Positions 17,583 through 29,100 of a stretch of 59,400 nucleotides of DNA are shown here, one piece after another. Both the position numbers and the translations under genes were made by a program. Each line of letters starts with the position of its first letter. Position 1 is the first letter of the stretch. A model generated the notes under the pieces. That model ran no database searches. It was not told where the DNA came from and saw nothing but the letters and a program-made list of their open reading frames with translations. Origin of the DNA: Enteropsectra breve (Eukaryota > Microsporidia); the NCBI GenBank assembly GCA_024243835.1, contig JALPMN010000638.1, forward strand, positions 1 through 59,400, read 5' to 3'.

Positions 17583-20500
17583 ATGGAAATCGACAATCTC
17601 TGCACTCTTAAAGACCTCGACAGCGAGAGCATTTTGTCAGTCCTCAAGGAGCGCTACGAGTCTGGCCAAATCTACACCAACGCGGGGCTGCTGCTGCTCT
17701 CCATCAATCCCTTTGCAGAAACTGACCTCTTCGGGCCGATAATGCGGGATGTCTACAGAAGAGAAACTGATGACCTGAAGCCACACATCTATGCGCTGGT
17801 TGACAGCTGCCTCTCTGAATCGCTGCTCTATGGCGAGTGCTCGATTGTGATTTCTGGAGAAAGCGGAAGCGGAAAAACAGAAACTGCTCGGCATATTTTG
17901 GACTACATGGAGCTGCCGGCAATCGGTAGCATCGACTGCATTTTAGAAGCATTTGGAAATGCCAAAACGCCCAGAAACAGCAATTCCTCACGCTTCGGAA
18001 AGCTGATCGAGCTGAAGGAGCGGGTCCGCTACCACGCCTTCCTGCTTGAAAAGAGCAGAGTAACGAACGCATGCGCATCCGAGCAGGAAAACAGCAACTT
18101 TCATATTTTCTACTACGTTTTGGCGCACCGAGGCATTGAACTTAAAAATGACTACATTTCTCATGAGACAAATGCTAATAAAACGTTTTTGAATGAAAAG
18201 TACAACGAGCTGAACGAAATATTCCGTGAAAATGGGATCGAATTTGAGCCAATAGAAGAAATAATTTTAGGCATTTTATATCTCGGCTCAATCGAGATCA
18301 GTGAGAATAGCATCGTACCAAGTGCTGAATACGACCTGGCGCTCAGCAACTTAAAAATCAAAAAAAGTGACTTTGAAAACTGCATTCTTCGTAAAGAGCT
18401 GAAAATTGCAGGAGAAACAATTTATAAAAATCATTCAGATGCTGAAAGCAAAATAATGAGGGACTCACTGGCCCGAAGCCTCTACCAGCTCCTCTTTGAC
18501 CATATTTTGCGTCTTGTGAATGCCAGGCTCGATAAAATGGAAATCGAGCCACTGAACCTAAATATTCTTGATATTTTTGGCTTTGAGTCGTTCGATGTAA
18601 ACGGCCTGGACCAATTCTGCATCAACTGGTGCAATGAGCGCATTTACGATACTTTTGTGCAGGGCACATTCAACCAGCAAAAAGCGCTGCTTGTTTCCGA
18701 GGGGGTTGTTGAGGAAAGTGGAACGCTTGATGGCTGCGCCATGAAGCCATCGATTGTGGACAAGATAGAGATGAAATGCGGAATTGCTGATTTGGTCTCT
18801 GAAGAATCTATTATTAACGGTAATATTGAAAACCTGGCGATTAAGCTGCAGAAACATACGAGCCTTAAGATAAAATGGAACGAGATAATGGAACTAGAGC
18901 ATTTCGCAGGAAAACTTGACTACCATCTGAAGGACTTCCTGGCGAAGAACAGGGAGAAGGCTGATGTGGCGAAGATTATGGCCATTTCTTCGCTTGAAAT
19001 GATGAAGCACGGGCCTGAAATCACACAGAAGTCTGATACCGTTATAGAATCATTCAGAAAAAATCAAGATTATCTTTTTAGCACGCTAAATAAAACAAGA
19101 ATAAAGTATATCAAGTGTATTAAGCCCAATGATGAGAAATTACCATTTGTATTTGATGCTGAGTTTGTGCAGAAACAGCTGCTGGCCAACGGCATCATGC
19201 AGGCAGTAGAACTCTCCAAGAGCTTATTTTCATACTCGTTGTTTATCGATGAGTTTGATGAGCAGTACAGAGGCCTAGATTTTGGCAATGATCTTGTGCG
19301 AGGGCAAACACGTATATTTTTCAACAATCGCACATTCAAGTGTTTGGTGATGGCAAAAGAAAACTACCAGAAGCGCTGTGAAATGATTCTACGAATGGCG
19401 GTGCGCGAGTATGTTGAAACTCAAAGGAAGGAGAAAGAAAAGGCATTGGATGAAGTAGCAGCAGATAATGACAAGTCAAAGGAAACAATTGTGTTTGTAA
19501 ACAGTGATAATTTAGCCAGTGATGAGGTAATTGAGCTACTGAACGAAAGCCCCAATGGAACAATCAAAAATGAATCCAAAACAGAGTCGCGTAAAACTCT
19601 TAACAAAAAAATAAAAGAGCACGAAAAGACTATTAAAACACTGCTGGCTGAACTGGGTCTTTACAAGGCCAAAGAATCAGACGAGTGTGCAGAATGCAAA
19701 AGTTTAGAAAGAAAATACAATGTCCAATCACAAGAGCTTTTGAAAAAGGAGGACATCGAAAAAGAACTGGAGCGGCTCAGAAAACTACTGTACAGCAAAG
19801 AGCAACGCCCGTGCGAGCTGCCATCCTCTCCAGAGGATGCTGTTGAGCGGCTGCTCGAGATATTCCTTGCCTACATCCCGCTTTATTCGGGAAAAGACAT
19901 TCCGAAGGATGAGATTCACACGCTTGCGCATGCGCTGTTTCAGCACATTTCCCCGACATTCGCTCTTTTCCCGCTAGTCCTGGAAGTGCTGCACAGCAGC
20001 CTTGAAAAGTACCAGGACGGGATTTCAGGCATTGCCTACATTTTGTCAAACTGCATTGAGCTGAGAATTCTGGCCAAAGAAAAGATGGTTTCAATGGCTC
20101 ACCAGAAAACATGTGCTGATGAAAATGCTGAAAAATATCTTTCTCTGCTCGATGAATTTATTTCAATTTTATTCAACAGGCTCTGCATCGTGCAGTCGAA
20201 GGCACTCGATCCGCTGATTCCAGGCTCTGTGCTCGACTACCAGCATCTCAAGGAATTCAGAGTGAAAGAATCCATTTACAAAAAGATATTTGCATGCCCA
20301 AGCATTACAAAACTTTTATCAGTCCTGGAGCACATGTACAACATCGATATGTACTACTATCTTCCAGACATCTTTATAATGAACAATCTCTCGTTCATTA
20401 TTGGATATATCGACTATATTTGTTTCAATTCCCTGATTTCCAAAAAGAAGTTTCTCAATCCAAACAGATGTCTGCAGATAAACTACAATCTGAGCGAAAT

Positions 20501-21011
20501 TGAAAAATTCTGCTACGGCATACGATTCCACTACGGATTCTACAACATGGCGTATATGCGGGAGGCATGCAAAATAAACATGCTGCTGGGTAAAAAGCCA
20601 GTTGCGCGGCACAAGAGCAGTCCAGTGATGGGCTGTGCATCCCCACCGCTGAAAACAAAGTCAAATGAGCACTTGCTGCGCAAAATGGTTACAAAAGTAA
20701 AGGGGAAACTGAAAAACAGCACGCATAAAGATGAAGAGCCGGCACAGCTGTACGAAGAAAATCTGAGTGAAATTTTTGGAAACTCGTTTTTAAACAAACA
20801 GCAGATAAATGCACTGATAGATCTTTATGAAAACACCGGAGTGGCGCGCATAGCCGGTGCTGGAGGCAAGGCGGTTATTGACAGGCCTCTTGTGGTGCTG
20901 CCCGAAATGTGTGGGCTGAAGAGTGCCAGTGTGTTGGTAAAGCCAAAGTATCTGCCAGAAAAGGCGCTTAAATGTGTCATGTCATTCCTCAGCAAAAAGA
21001 ATGATAATTAA
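17583..21011 (+). CDS. class V-like myosin with DIL cargo-binding tail and no clear IQ motifs
   Basis: 1142 residues. The motor (1-590) has the P-loop GESGSGKT (92-99), switch I NSNSSRFGK (132-140), switch II DIFGFES (330-336) and the relay/converter region with IKYIKCIKPND (508-517). There is no N-terminal SH3-like domain. After the converter, where class V myosins normally have six IQ motifs, there is only one basic stretch (590-620) without an IQxxxRG match. A coiled coil spans ~670-740. The rest (750-1142) is a globular tail with a DIL-like core near 910-1000 (FNSLISKKK, then QINYNLSEIEKFC). Class V myosins carry vesicles along actin toward sites of growth, often with Rab and exocyst partners; both occur in this window. 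CCC lies ~10 bases before the start. Confidence 0.9.
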   Translation: MEIDNLCTLKDLDSESILSVLKERYESGQIYTNAGLLLLSINPFAETDLFGPIMRDVYRRETDDLKPHIYALVDSCLSESLLYGECSIVISGESGSGKTETARHILDYMELPAIGSIDCILEAFGNAKTPRNSNSSRFGKLIELKERVRYHAFLLEKSRVTNACASEQENSNFHIFYYVLAHRGIELKNDYISHETNANKTFLNEKYNELNEIFRENGIEFEPIEEIILGILYLGSIEISENSIVPSAEYDLALSNLKIKKSDFENCILRKELKIAGETIYKNHSDAESKIMRDSLARSLYQLLFDHILRLVNARLDKMEIEPLNLNILDIFGFESFDVNGLDQFCINWCNERIYDTFVQGTFNQQKALLVSEGVVEESGTLDGCAMKPSIVDKIEMKCGIADLVSEESIINGNIENLAIKLQKHTSLKIKWNEIMELEHFAGKLDYHLKDFLAKNREKADVAKIMAISSLEMMKHGPEITQKSDTVIESFRKNQDYLFSTLNKTRIKYIKCIKPNDEKLPFVFDAEFVQKQLLANGIMQAVELSKSLFSYSLFIDEFDEQYRGLDFGNDLVRGQTRIFFNNRTFKCLVMAKENYQKRCEMILRMAVREYVETQRKEKEKALDEVAADNDKSKETIVFVNSDNLASDEVIELLNESPNGTIKNESKTESRKTLNKKIKEHEKTIKTLLAELGLYKAKESDECAECKSLERKYNVQSQELLKKEDIEKELERLRKLLYSKEQRPCELPSSPEDAVERLLEIFLAYIPLYSGKDIPKDEIHTLAHALFQHISPTFALFPLVLEVLHSSLEKYQDGISGIAYILSNCIELRILAKEKMVSMAHQKTCADENAEKYLSLLDEFISILFNRLCIVQSKALDPLIPGSVLDYQHLKEFRVKESIYKKIFACPSITKLLSVLEHMYNIDMYYYLPDIFIMNNLSFIIGYIDYICFNSLISKKKFLNPNRCLQINYNLSEIEKFCYGIRFHYGFYNMAYMREACKINMLLGKKPVARHKSSPVMGCASPPLKTKSNEHLLRKMVTKVKGKLKNSTHKDEEPAQLYEENLSEIFGNSFLNKQQINALIDLYENTGVARIAGAGGKAVIDRPLVVLPEMCGLKSASVLVKPKYLPEKALKCVMSFLSKKNDN

Positions 21012-21473
21012 AGTGTCCTTATTATTTTGTCAGAGTTTTATAATTCATAGTAAAAGTATGTTAAAAACACTTAACTCTCTGTATGTTTTAGAATTAAAGA
21101 ATCTAAATGCTTTTTTAATCGGACTGTTGACATCGACGATCCTTTCTCATTGCAATAAAGATATATGACATAGCATGTCGATCATATTCATTTCACGTAA
21201 AAATACTTAAAGAGGAATAAATCATATTTACTTTTATGAGCATTGCCTTCTATATAAGGAATTATTGTAAAATAATTATAAATATTTTAAAAAAGACTTT
21301 ATTAAAATGATTTATTTGTTTGCTGATATAACAACTAGTGAAATATATTTTAAGCTTATCTATTAGAATATCCATATAGTTTTAGATCTCATCTCCTTTT
21401 TGTACGGGGCATTTTATACTTTGATTTAATTGGCCAGTTTTTAAATAAAAAAAATTTTGAAAAAAAGCCCTTT
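21012..21473. other. intergenic spacer, nothing distinctive
   Basis: AT-rich; no supported gene, RNA or repeat. Confidence 0.6.
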
Positions 21474-22481
21474 ATGAATACTGGGGACAAAATTCTAAAT
21501 ATTCCGCAAACAAAGATAAACAAGATTGTTGATCCCAACTCAACCGACCACAAGTACATCGAGATGAGCACCAGGAACGGACAGAAGGCTGTTTCTATTC
21601 CGGTCGGAAGCCAAAAGGTTCTGGTGTTCGACATCGACGACTGTCTCTACACCCATCCAGAGATGAACACAAACTTTTGCACGATGCTGAAGGAAAAGTT
21701 TTTGGAACGGGCCAATCTTCCAGAGACGCAGTGGGCAGAGCACAACAAGCAGTTTGGTCTTTTCAGAGAGCTGTTTTTCAGAAAGTTTAATATGCACCCC
21801 TCAGAGTTTGATGCTCTTTATGAGCTTCCAAGCCTGAATTTTGCTTTGGCACGTGACGAATTGCTGATTGAGATGCTTTCCAAAATAAAGCACAGGATGT
21901 TCTGCTTCACGAACGGCTCGAAGGAGCGCGCAAAGAAGCTTCTAAAGACGCTCGGCATTGAGCACTTCTTTGAGTGTGTTTTCTGTGCTGACACGGTGGA
22001 TACTGAGTTTATCAGCAAGCCCAGTCTCGATTCTTTTACTTTTGTGGAAAAAGTTCTGGGAATTAAGGGAAGCAAAAATATTCATTTCTTTGACGACTCG
22101 GAAAGAAACATTGATGGGGCAAGGGCAGCCGGATGGTCTGCATATCTCGTCAAGGAGGACATAAAGGACCATCTTGAGGGCCACCTTGAAGCGATGGTTG
22201 AGGCTGCGCTTGAGGTTGAAGCATCAGCAAAAGGCACCAAGAATATAATCAATAAGAGCACAAGCACCAAGAATATAACTAACAAGAACACAAGCACCAA
22301 GAGCTCAGCCAACAAGAGCTCAGCCAACAAGAACATAAACACAGTGATAAACAAGCTGAGCAAGAAAGTGAAGGAGGATAAAAGCCATGTAATCGGAAAG
22401 ACCAAAACAAAGAAGAAACTCAAGAAAATAAGCAAAAAAATGGAAAAGATTGCACCTTCGCTTCAAAACAACACAAAATAA
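21474..22481 (+). CDS. HAD-family pyrimidine 5'-nucleotidase-like phosphatase (Sdt1/Phm8 type)
   Basis: 335 residues. Catalytic motif I is VFDIDDCLY (D53 nucleophile, D55 acid/base) and is followed by a helical cap. Motif II is FCFTNGSKER, motif III the lysine of FISKPSLDSF, and motif IV FFDDSERN. The DxDxCLY form and the sequence order fit fungal Sdt1/Phm8 nucleotidases, which remove phosphate from pyrimidine nucleotides or lysophosphatidic acid in the cytosol. The last ~100 residues are a Lys/Ser/Thr/Asn-rich tail with short repeats (STSTKNITNK type) and basic clusters, absent from typical family members. The start follows AAGCCCTTT. The stop lies inside AATAAA. Confidence 0.85.
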   Translation: MNTGDKILNIPQTKINKIVDPNSTDHKYIEMSTRNGQKAVSIPVGSQKVLVFDIDDCLYTHPEMNTNFCTMLKEKFLERANLPETQWAEHNKQFGLFRELFFRKFNMHPSEFDALYELPSLNFALARDELLIEMLSKIKHRMFCFTNGSKERAKKLLKTLGIEHFFECVFCADTVDTEFISKPSLDSFTFVEKVLGIKGSKNIHFFDDSERNIDGARAAGWSAYLVKEDIKDHLEGHLEAMVEAALEVEASAKGTKNIINKSTSTKNITNKNTSTKSSANKSSANKNINTVINKLSKKVKEDKSHVIGKTKTKKKLKKISKKMEKIAPSLQNNTK

Positions 22482-22908
22482 ACCAATAAATTTCATAAAT
22501 TCAAATTTTTAGGCTTATTTTTATTTCAGATTCATATGATTATCTGAATTCACACAGTTCTTCAATACGTATTTTACATAGAGAATGGGTAATCTATTTT
22601 TCTTTTCAAGCATCAAATTCTAGTTTAGATTTATAATGTATATTTGATCTTTAATCGTATGAAAATCGACTTTTGTTTTCTTAGAACTGTCGCAGTGAAT
22701 CATGAATAAATTAATTTTTTTTATCATATGAAACAAGCATGTACTTTATGTATTTAAATGAAATTGATTGATGCTGCCAGAAAACAAAAAGTATAAATTA
22801 AAACTCAGTTCTATAATTTTGAGCCTTACAGCTATTTTAATTTTGACAGCCTAAATTTCCTTTTTCTATGAGGCACATGTAAGTTTTACATCTTTTATTC
22901 ACCCTTCC
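22482..22908. other. intergenic spacer, nothing distinctive
   Basis: AT-rich, with no supported gene. It ends in CACCCTTCC directly before the next start. Confidence 0.6.
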
Positions 22909-23424
22909 ATGGATAAAATTTATTCTAAAGTCAAGTCCAGCCCAACCCTCTGCTCGATTGCCGAGAAGACCAGAATACCCGCCGAATATCTCGCAGTGGC
23001 CATCCCCTGCGTGCTGCTCCTTGCCATGTTCACAACGCCGCTTGGAAAACTGCTCATAAACATCGTTTGTCTCTTCAAGCCTGTGCAGGACGCACTTCTG
23101 CTGCTTAAGTCACCAGGCCTGAAAATCGAGGATCTGAAGAGAACTGTGATAGTCCTTCTGGCATTTGTTTTCTTCACAGTGATGGAGAGCACCGGCCTGA
23201 CATCTCTCACGCCCCTGTACTCCTTCGTTAAGGCAGGCACCATGATATGGCTGACTATCAGCCCAGCAAATCCCAAAGCATTCTACGACATAATACTGGC
23301 AAAGATACCTGTTGAAAAGTATGTTAGCAGCTCTGACATCAAAGGCGCAGCTAAGTCAGCACAGAACGCTGTAGAAGACAAAGTTTTGGCAGATAAGCTT
23401 TCTTACAAGAAGAAGGATGAATAA
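22909..23424 (+). CDS. YOP1: TB2/DP1/HVA22 (Yop1/REEP) ER-shaping protein
   Basis: 171 residues. Two long hydrophobic hairpins (~28-55 and ~78-120) flank the family segment KPVQDALLLLKSPG and continue into MESTGLTSLTPLYSFVKAGTMIWLTI, then NPKAFYDIILAKI. These match the TB2/DP1/HVA22 domain. The family inserts wedge-like hairpins into the cytosolic leaflet of the ER and helps form tubules. The Lys-rich end (SYKKKDE) faces the cytosol. The start is the ATG after CACCCTTCC. The stop overlaps AATAAA. Confidence 0.88.
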   Translation: MDKIYSKVKSSPTLCSIAEKTRIPAEYLAVAIPCVLLLAMFTTPLGKLLINIVCLFKPVQDALLLLKSPGLKIEDLKRTVIVLLAFVFFTVMESTGLTSLTPLYSFVKAGTMIWLTISPANPKAFYDIILAKIPVEKYVSSSDIKGAAKSAQNAVEDKVLADKLSYKKKDE

Positions 23425-23780
23425 ACACGTTCAGAAAAGCAAAAAATACTTCTTATGTTTTATAAGACTCTTTTTACATTTGGTTTATTGAAAAATAATT
23501 AAACTATTTTTCAATGTATTTTTATTTGAAATCTTTTTATCCATAAGTAAGCCATTTAAGCTCTTTAGTATAAACTTTTATAACCTTGAATTCTGAAAAC
23601 CAGGAATTTATAAAGACGGTTGAATAAAATGATGCTTTATAAATTTATCACAATTCTCCAAAGCAAGTATATTTAAAGTGAATAGTTTTTTAATCTGTCT
23701 GATACTACAAGCCTGTTTTTATACGAATTCTCGCCGCGTGAGCTTTGACCAAAAAGCATCTTAATCTTAAATGAAAGTAC
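23425..23780. other. convergent spacer, nothing distinctive
   Basis: AT-rich; no gene is supported. Confidence 0.6.
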
Positions 23781-25424
23781 TTATTCTTGTCTTGGAATAA
23801 TCCACATGCTCTCAAACAGATACATCTTCCTGCGGATAACCGGCGCCAGAAGGCTCCCATCCTCAAAGTATTTTGCCATTTCTTCTTTAACGCCCAGGCT
23901 GATTTCACTCGGCTCTTGCCCAAAGACAACGAGCTGCTCACTCAGGTTGACCACCACATTCTTCAGCTGGCGGTCGCCTAGCAGCTCCACTGCAAGAAAC
24001 AAGCCATTCAAGCTGCCTGTGTATGACGTTATGCTTTTGCTGAGCGTGCACTCGTCACTGAGCAGCAGATAGTTGTAGTAAAGGTCCCTGACCATGTACC
24101 TCCCAAACAGGCCGACGCCCTCAAGGCGCGCTGACTTGAGCTTGTTGATGAAGCGTCTGGTCAGTCTCGTGTACCCAGCAATATTAAATGTCGTGATGTT
24201 TCGGAGAGCATCTGCGGGCTCCAGCAGCTGGTCAAGTATATCGTTGATGGCTGTTTTCATGCCGTTGTACGCGTACCGGTCAGCCTTCATCCTGCTCTTG
24301 GCTTCGTCCGGCTTTATTATCTCGTTAACCTCGATGTGCCTGAGGGACGGCATTACATGGACCAGATTGGAGTAAAAGCTGCCTGTATATTTTTCCATAT
24401 CGCTGTAGCAAATAACCCTGAGCTGCTCTACACTGTTAAAAACACCAAGCTGGTCAAAAATGGCGAAAACTGAGGCTTTTAAATGAGCTTCACCACTGTG
24501 AGATAGCCTTGGCTGCAAAAAGTATTTTTCACTAGCAGTATTGATTTTGCCATACTCAAATGTAATGCTATCGTGAGATAACACTATGTCCTGAATTTGA
24601 TTGTTCGCATCTGTCTCGATTCCAAGCAGCGATATCGTATATTTGAGTTTATCCATGTCTTTGATCACTTCATAGCATTTGTTATGGTAGTATTCACGGC
24701 TTGAGAGAGATAAATTATTTGAAGCGTTAAATATTAATTTTTTAAAATATTCGAGTTTGTTTAGAAGATGGAGTTGAGCTGCATAGTTTATGGCAAATAA
24801 AACATTTCTTTCTATTACGACATGTCGTGGAATATCTTCGAAAGGATCTTCAATGAAAAAATCAATGTATGATCCATCCTCAAAATTCAGAAATTTGTAG
24901 AGCTTCAGTACTTCTTCAAACCTTCCCTTTGATATTAATGTGAGGTTCAGATAGAGTCTTTTCCGCATGTACAATACAATTCTTAAAATATTCGGATCAA
25001 TTTCCGTAGGGACTTTAAGCACTTTATCTTTACATCCTAAAATAGCATGATAATCTGTACTGCTACTCAATGCACTTATAACCTGATTTTGCCAGTTTGT
25101 TGTAAATTCATTATCAGATTCTTTAGGTTTTGCTGCCTTGTTTGCTGCTGTTTCACAGATTTCTGTGATTTTAAGTAAATGAGTCTGCAAATCTGGGATT
25201 ATTTTTGTCACACCATCTTCCGTTGCCTGTATATTAAGGCTGCGCAAATATTCACTGTGCGACAAGTCACTGTAAGTAAGCCAGCAATTATTGGAATTTG
25301 TTTCTTTGATTTTAATAGTTGTAACTTGCTTATAGTTTCTGTCGTATGGTAAAACACTCATTGCAGCTAATTTCCCCATTAGCCAAAAGGAAATCCCAGT
25401 ACTGACCAGCATTTTTGAGATCAT
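23781..25424 (-). CDS. predicted secreted protein, possibly leucine-rich-repeat-like
   Basis: 547 residues from the ATG at 25424; the frame starts upstream only at a TTG, and an AAAATTTTT tract precedes the chosen ATG. The first ~25 residues (hydrophobic, ending LAAMS) look like a signal peptide or anchor. The middle is helical. From residue ~330 on, short leucine-spaced segments recur (LRVICYSDMEKY, LRHIEVNEI, ITTFNIAGYTRL, ARLEGVGLFGR, LKNVVVNLSE), which suggests irregular LRR-like repeats. I do not recognise the family. Secreted LRR proteins form lineage-specific families in several microsporidia, so a host-facing role is possible but unproven. Confidence 0.6.
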   Translation of the reverse strand: MISKMLVSTGISFWLMGKLAAMSVLPYDRNYKQVTTIKIKETNSNNCWLTYSDLSHSEYLRSLNIQATEDGVTKIIPDLQTHLLKITEICETAANKAAKPKESDNEFTTNWQNQVISALSSSTDYHAILGCKDKVLKVPTEIDPNILRIVLYMRKRLYLNLTLISKGRFEEVLKLYKFLNFEDGSYIDFFIEDPFEDIPRHVVIERNVLFAINYAAQLHLLNKLEYFKKLIFNASNNLSLSSREYYHNKCYEVIKDMDKLKYTISLLGIETDANNQIQDIVLSHDSITFEYGKINTASEKYFLQPRLSHSGEAHLKASVFAIFDQLGVFNSVEQLRVICYSDMEKYTGSFYSNLVHVMPSLRHIEVNEIIKPDEAKSRMKADRYAYNGMKTAINDILDQLLEPADALRNITTFNIAGYTRLTRRFINKLKSARLEGVGLFGRYMVRDLYYNYLLLSDECTLSKSITSYTGSLNGLFLAVELLGDRQLKNVVVNLSEQLVVFGQEPSEISLGVKEEMAKYFEDGSLLAPVIRRKMYLFESMWIIPRQE

Positions 25425-26108
25425 AGATATCAAAAAATTTTCAGACAAGAAGGTAAAAATTGCAGACAGATTGCAAAATTAAGCTGATTTAACAAACGAA
25501 TCGAAAAAGCAGATATTAATCCACAGAGGGGTATGTTTAATTAAAGTAAAAGGTCTAATAAGTGACTAAAAGATGTGAAAGCTCTTTTTTAATCGTTCAG
25601 AATTTATATTCAAGGAAATAACAAAGTAAGACTAGTACTTGTGTAAAACAATTTCTTAGCCACATGTTCTCATGAGCGGATTATTATGGAGTATGCGTCA
25701 ATGATTATTCAGCAAATTTCTATCATTATGGCATGTAAAAAGCAAGAAAAAACTTGATTTTATAAATAAATCCGTTCATAGAATATACTTTGAACGCCTC
25801 TAAAAATTAATACAAATGCTTATGTTTCAAATTATTTTTAGTCATTTGGCGTCGGAAACCCGAATTTCCAAACAATAAACGAATTTTATCGCCATTTTTA
25901 ACAACAACTTCTCCTTTTTATTTTCTATGTTACGAATAACAACAGTTTTAATTTACTGTGACTTACTTTTCATTAAAAAAGTTACATCAAGTTATTATTA
26001 AATTCCCTCAAATTCATATACAAAGTAAGGAAATACTTTAAAATGCAGTACCTTGTTCCATAGTTGTTAATATAAAAAAGCTAGAATTTCATTATATTTA
26101 ATATGCTA
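25425..26108. other. 0.7-kb spacer, nothing distinctive
   Basis: AT-rich between two minus-strand genes; no supported gene or RNA. Confidence 0.6.
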
Positions 26109-29100
26109 TCAACAAACACTCTGCCTTACAACATCATAGCCCTCTCTTTTGTCAATCTCTGCAATAAAACTTGCTTTGTTCTCCATCACAGACCGGTAAA
26201 ATCTATCCCCACATCCAAGAGCCTCTTCCTTGAAGCTGCTTATAAAATATTGCCCAGGCTGCTCAGCTATTATTTCGTATACTTTCTGGGCTGTTTCCCT
26301 GTCAAGGCTGGCATCCATTTCATCAAGCACATAGAACGGTGCATTTCCACTTGAATTCTGACTGCCGCTCGTCTGCATGGCCAACAGCAGCGAAACTGCA
26401 ATGGCTGTTTTCTGTCCACCGCTCAGACTGCTTAAGCTGCCCTCACTGAACACACTTTCAATGTTGATAAAAACCTCCTTTTCCCGCAGCTCAAGACTTG
26501 CATCTTTTCCTGTAATTCTGTTGTAGAAGTGGCTGAAGTTTCCTGCAACTAGATTGAATCCCCCAACAAAGGTCTGCTCTTTTCTCCCATCCAGTTCTTC
26601 AATGTACAATTTGATTTTATCCCTGTCTGCATTCAGAAGCTCCAGCTCCTCCCGCAGGTTTCTTTCGCTGTCCTCTGCAAAGCAGATATTTTCAAACCCG
26701 CAGTATTTTTTCAGCTCTGCATTGCACAGCTTAAGGCTTTTAAAAAGCAGGTCTTTGGCCTCTGCATCACCGCCCGCATGGTCCTCCACAGGAATTTCCA
26801 GGCCTCTCAAAATCGCATCAAGCGAAATTCCAGAAAAGTCCTTGATTCCTATCTTTTCCATTATCTCCCTGCGTTTGTTTATTAAAATGTACTTCTTCTG
26901 ATTTATGTTCTCTCTGTTCTCTTTAAAACTGTATTTTCTGTCAATAAGCTCTTTCTCCTTTCTTGTGCAGTTTAAAATCTCAAAGCTGCTCTTATCAATG
27001 TCCTTTAGCCCATCGATTATCTCAGCTATCCGCTCCTTTTTGTCTCTGCACTGGCGCATGCGCCCCTCCACATCATCCTTTTCTTCCTTTATCTCCCTCA
27101 TTCGCTCCCGGATATTTCTGCAACTGTTTTCCAAATCATCCATATTCCTAAGCTTTACCTTCTTATTTTTCAGCATATTTATCTTATATGAAATGTACAG
27201 ATTCAATGCCTTAAGATTGTTTGTAACAACATTTTCATCCTCACCGTTGCTTTCAGCCAAAGAAACATCGTTTATTTGTGACAGCTCGTTGTCGATGGCT
27301 TTAATTTCCTCATTACATTTCTTGATTTCATCAACAGTCTTTCTGTGGTCCCGCAGAATGTTCTTGGGCGGCTCGTATCCTCCGCACACAACACCATTGC
27401 GCTTTATGATGTCTCCGTCAAAAGTAACGATATTTATGTCATACAGCTCTTTGCATGCAAATCCGGTATTTAAATCAGAGCAAATATAGTAGTCCTTGCA
27501 GATAAAGGAAATAAGGCTCTTGTATTTCTTTTCAGACTTAATGTAGCTGGACATTTTTATAAGACGATCGTCGCCCTTTATTTCTGCGCTGGATTTTGCT
27601 GGCCTGCTGCCGCCAATGCGATTCAGTGCCACAAAAACACCACGTCCATCGATTTTGTGTATCATTTTGCTCGCAATATCCTCATTCTCAACAACAATCC
27701 AGTAGAGACTGTTGCTGCAGACCGACTCAAATGCCTCCAGAATGGCACCAGGCACATTGAGCAGCCCATAGACCATCCCCAGCACGCCAGGCTCATTCTT
27801 TATTTTTTCATAAATGTTTATTTGCTCCTTTCCAAGATACAGCATTTTGTTTTCCAGACTTGCAAGTGTTTTATTTAGATCCACTAGACCCGTCTTTATT
27901 TTGTTTTTCTTGTTCCACAGATCTTTTTTGTGCGCATAGCTGTTTTCTGCAACAGCTGCCGGATTTTTTTGCAATTTGCTGCTATTTTGACTGTACCTCT
28001 TCTCCAACTCCTCAATGTCCTCTTGCCTGTCTTTCCCTGCCTCGTAGTATTTCAGTGCCTTTATTTCTATTTCAAGGCTGTTTTTGCTGTCAGTTAGCTG
28101 GTCATAGAAGGCATTTAAATCTGCAAACTTCTTGCTCAGCGCACCCAGCTTTTCTTCATAGGGATTTAGAGTAAGGTTGTTATTTGCATTAAGGCTATTA
28201 TTTGTATTTTGATTAATATTTTGAGAATTCACACTTTCACTAGCTCCAGTGACTGTGTTAGATATACCTGGTGATAATCCCAGCCTTGTGCGCAGCTCTG
28301 AAACAATTTTATCATCATACTGCTTTAGCCGGCTGTTTATTGCGTCTATTTTGCCCCGGCAGTCAACAATGCGTTCCTTGCACTCCTTGAGCTCCAAATC
28401 AACCATATTAAAATCTGATGCGCTGTCTGTAAAATCACTGTTATTCAGATTTTCAGGCATGTTCTGCTGTATTTCTTTCTCAATGCTCCTGTTCAGCTCA
28501 AGGATCTCCATAAGCCTCAGTTTGTACTCCAGCTCTTTCTTCCTGGAGAGTATTGCTTTGTATTCAGTCTGGTCTCTTATAAAGCCTTCTCTCTTTTTGT
28601 TCTTTAGCTCGATTCTTTCAATCAGCGAGAGAATTTTATCGTCAGATTCTAAAAGCTTTAGTGACTGGGCGCGTGAGGCCTCGTAGTGGGAAACACCAGA
28701 TATTCTGGAAATAAGTTTGTAGCGCTCACTCGGCGAAGAGTTTGAAAGCTCCAGCGCCTTCCCTTGCATAATGAAGGACTCAGTGCCAATGCCCGCGTTG
28801 TACATGAGGCCCTGCATCTCCTCCGAGGATATTGGCCTGTTATTGACAAAATACTGCGCTCGTGCTGCACTGTTTGGGTTAATCATCTTTAAAACAAAGT
28901 ACTGTGGAAGAGGAAAATAGCCAAGCGTGTTGTCAATATCCAGCTCGATCTCTGAGGGCAGCTCGTTGTCGTTGTACGAGCTGGATGTCTGTTCCATCGA
29001 AAAAATAGCCCGGATTGCTGAAAGAAAGGTGGACTTTCCAGTGCCGTTGCTCCCCAAAATAATGTTTTTCATCCCAAGCTCCAGGGTCTGTTCTTCCTTA

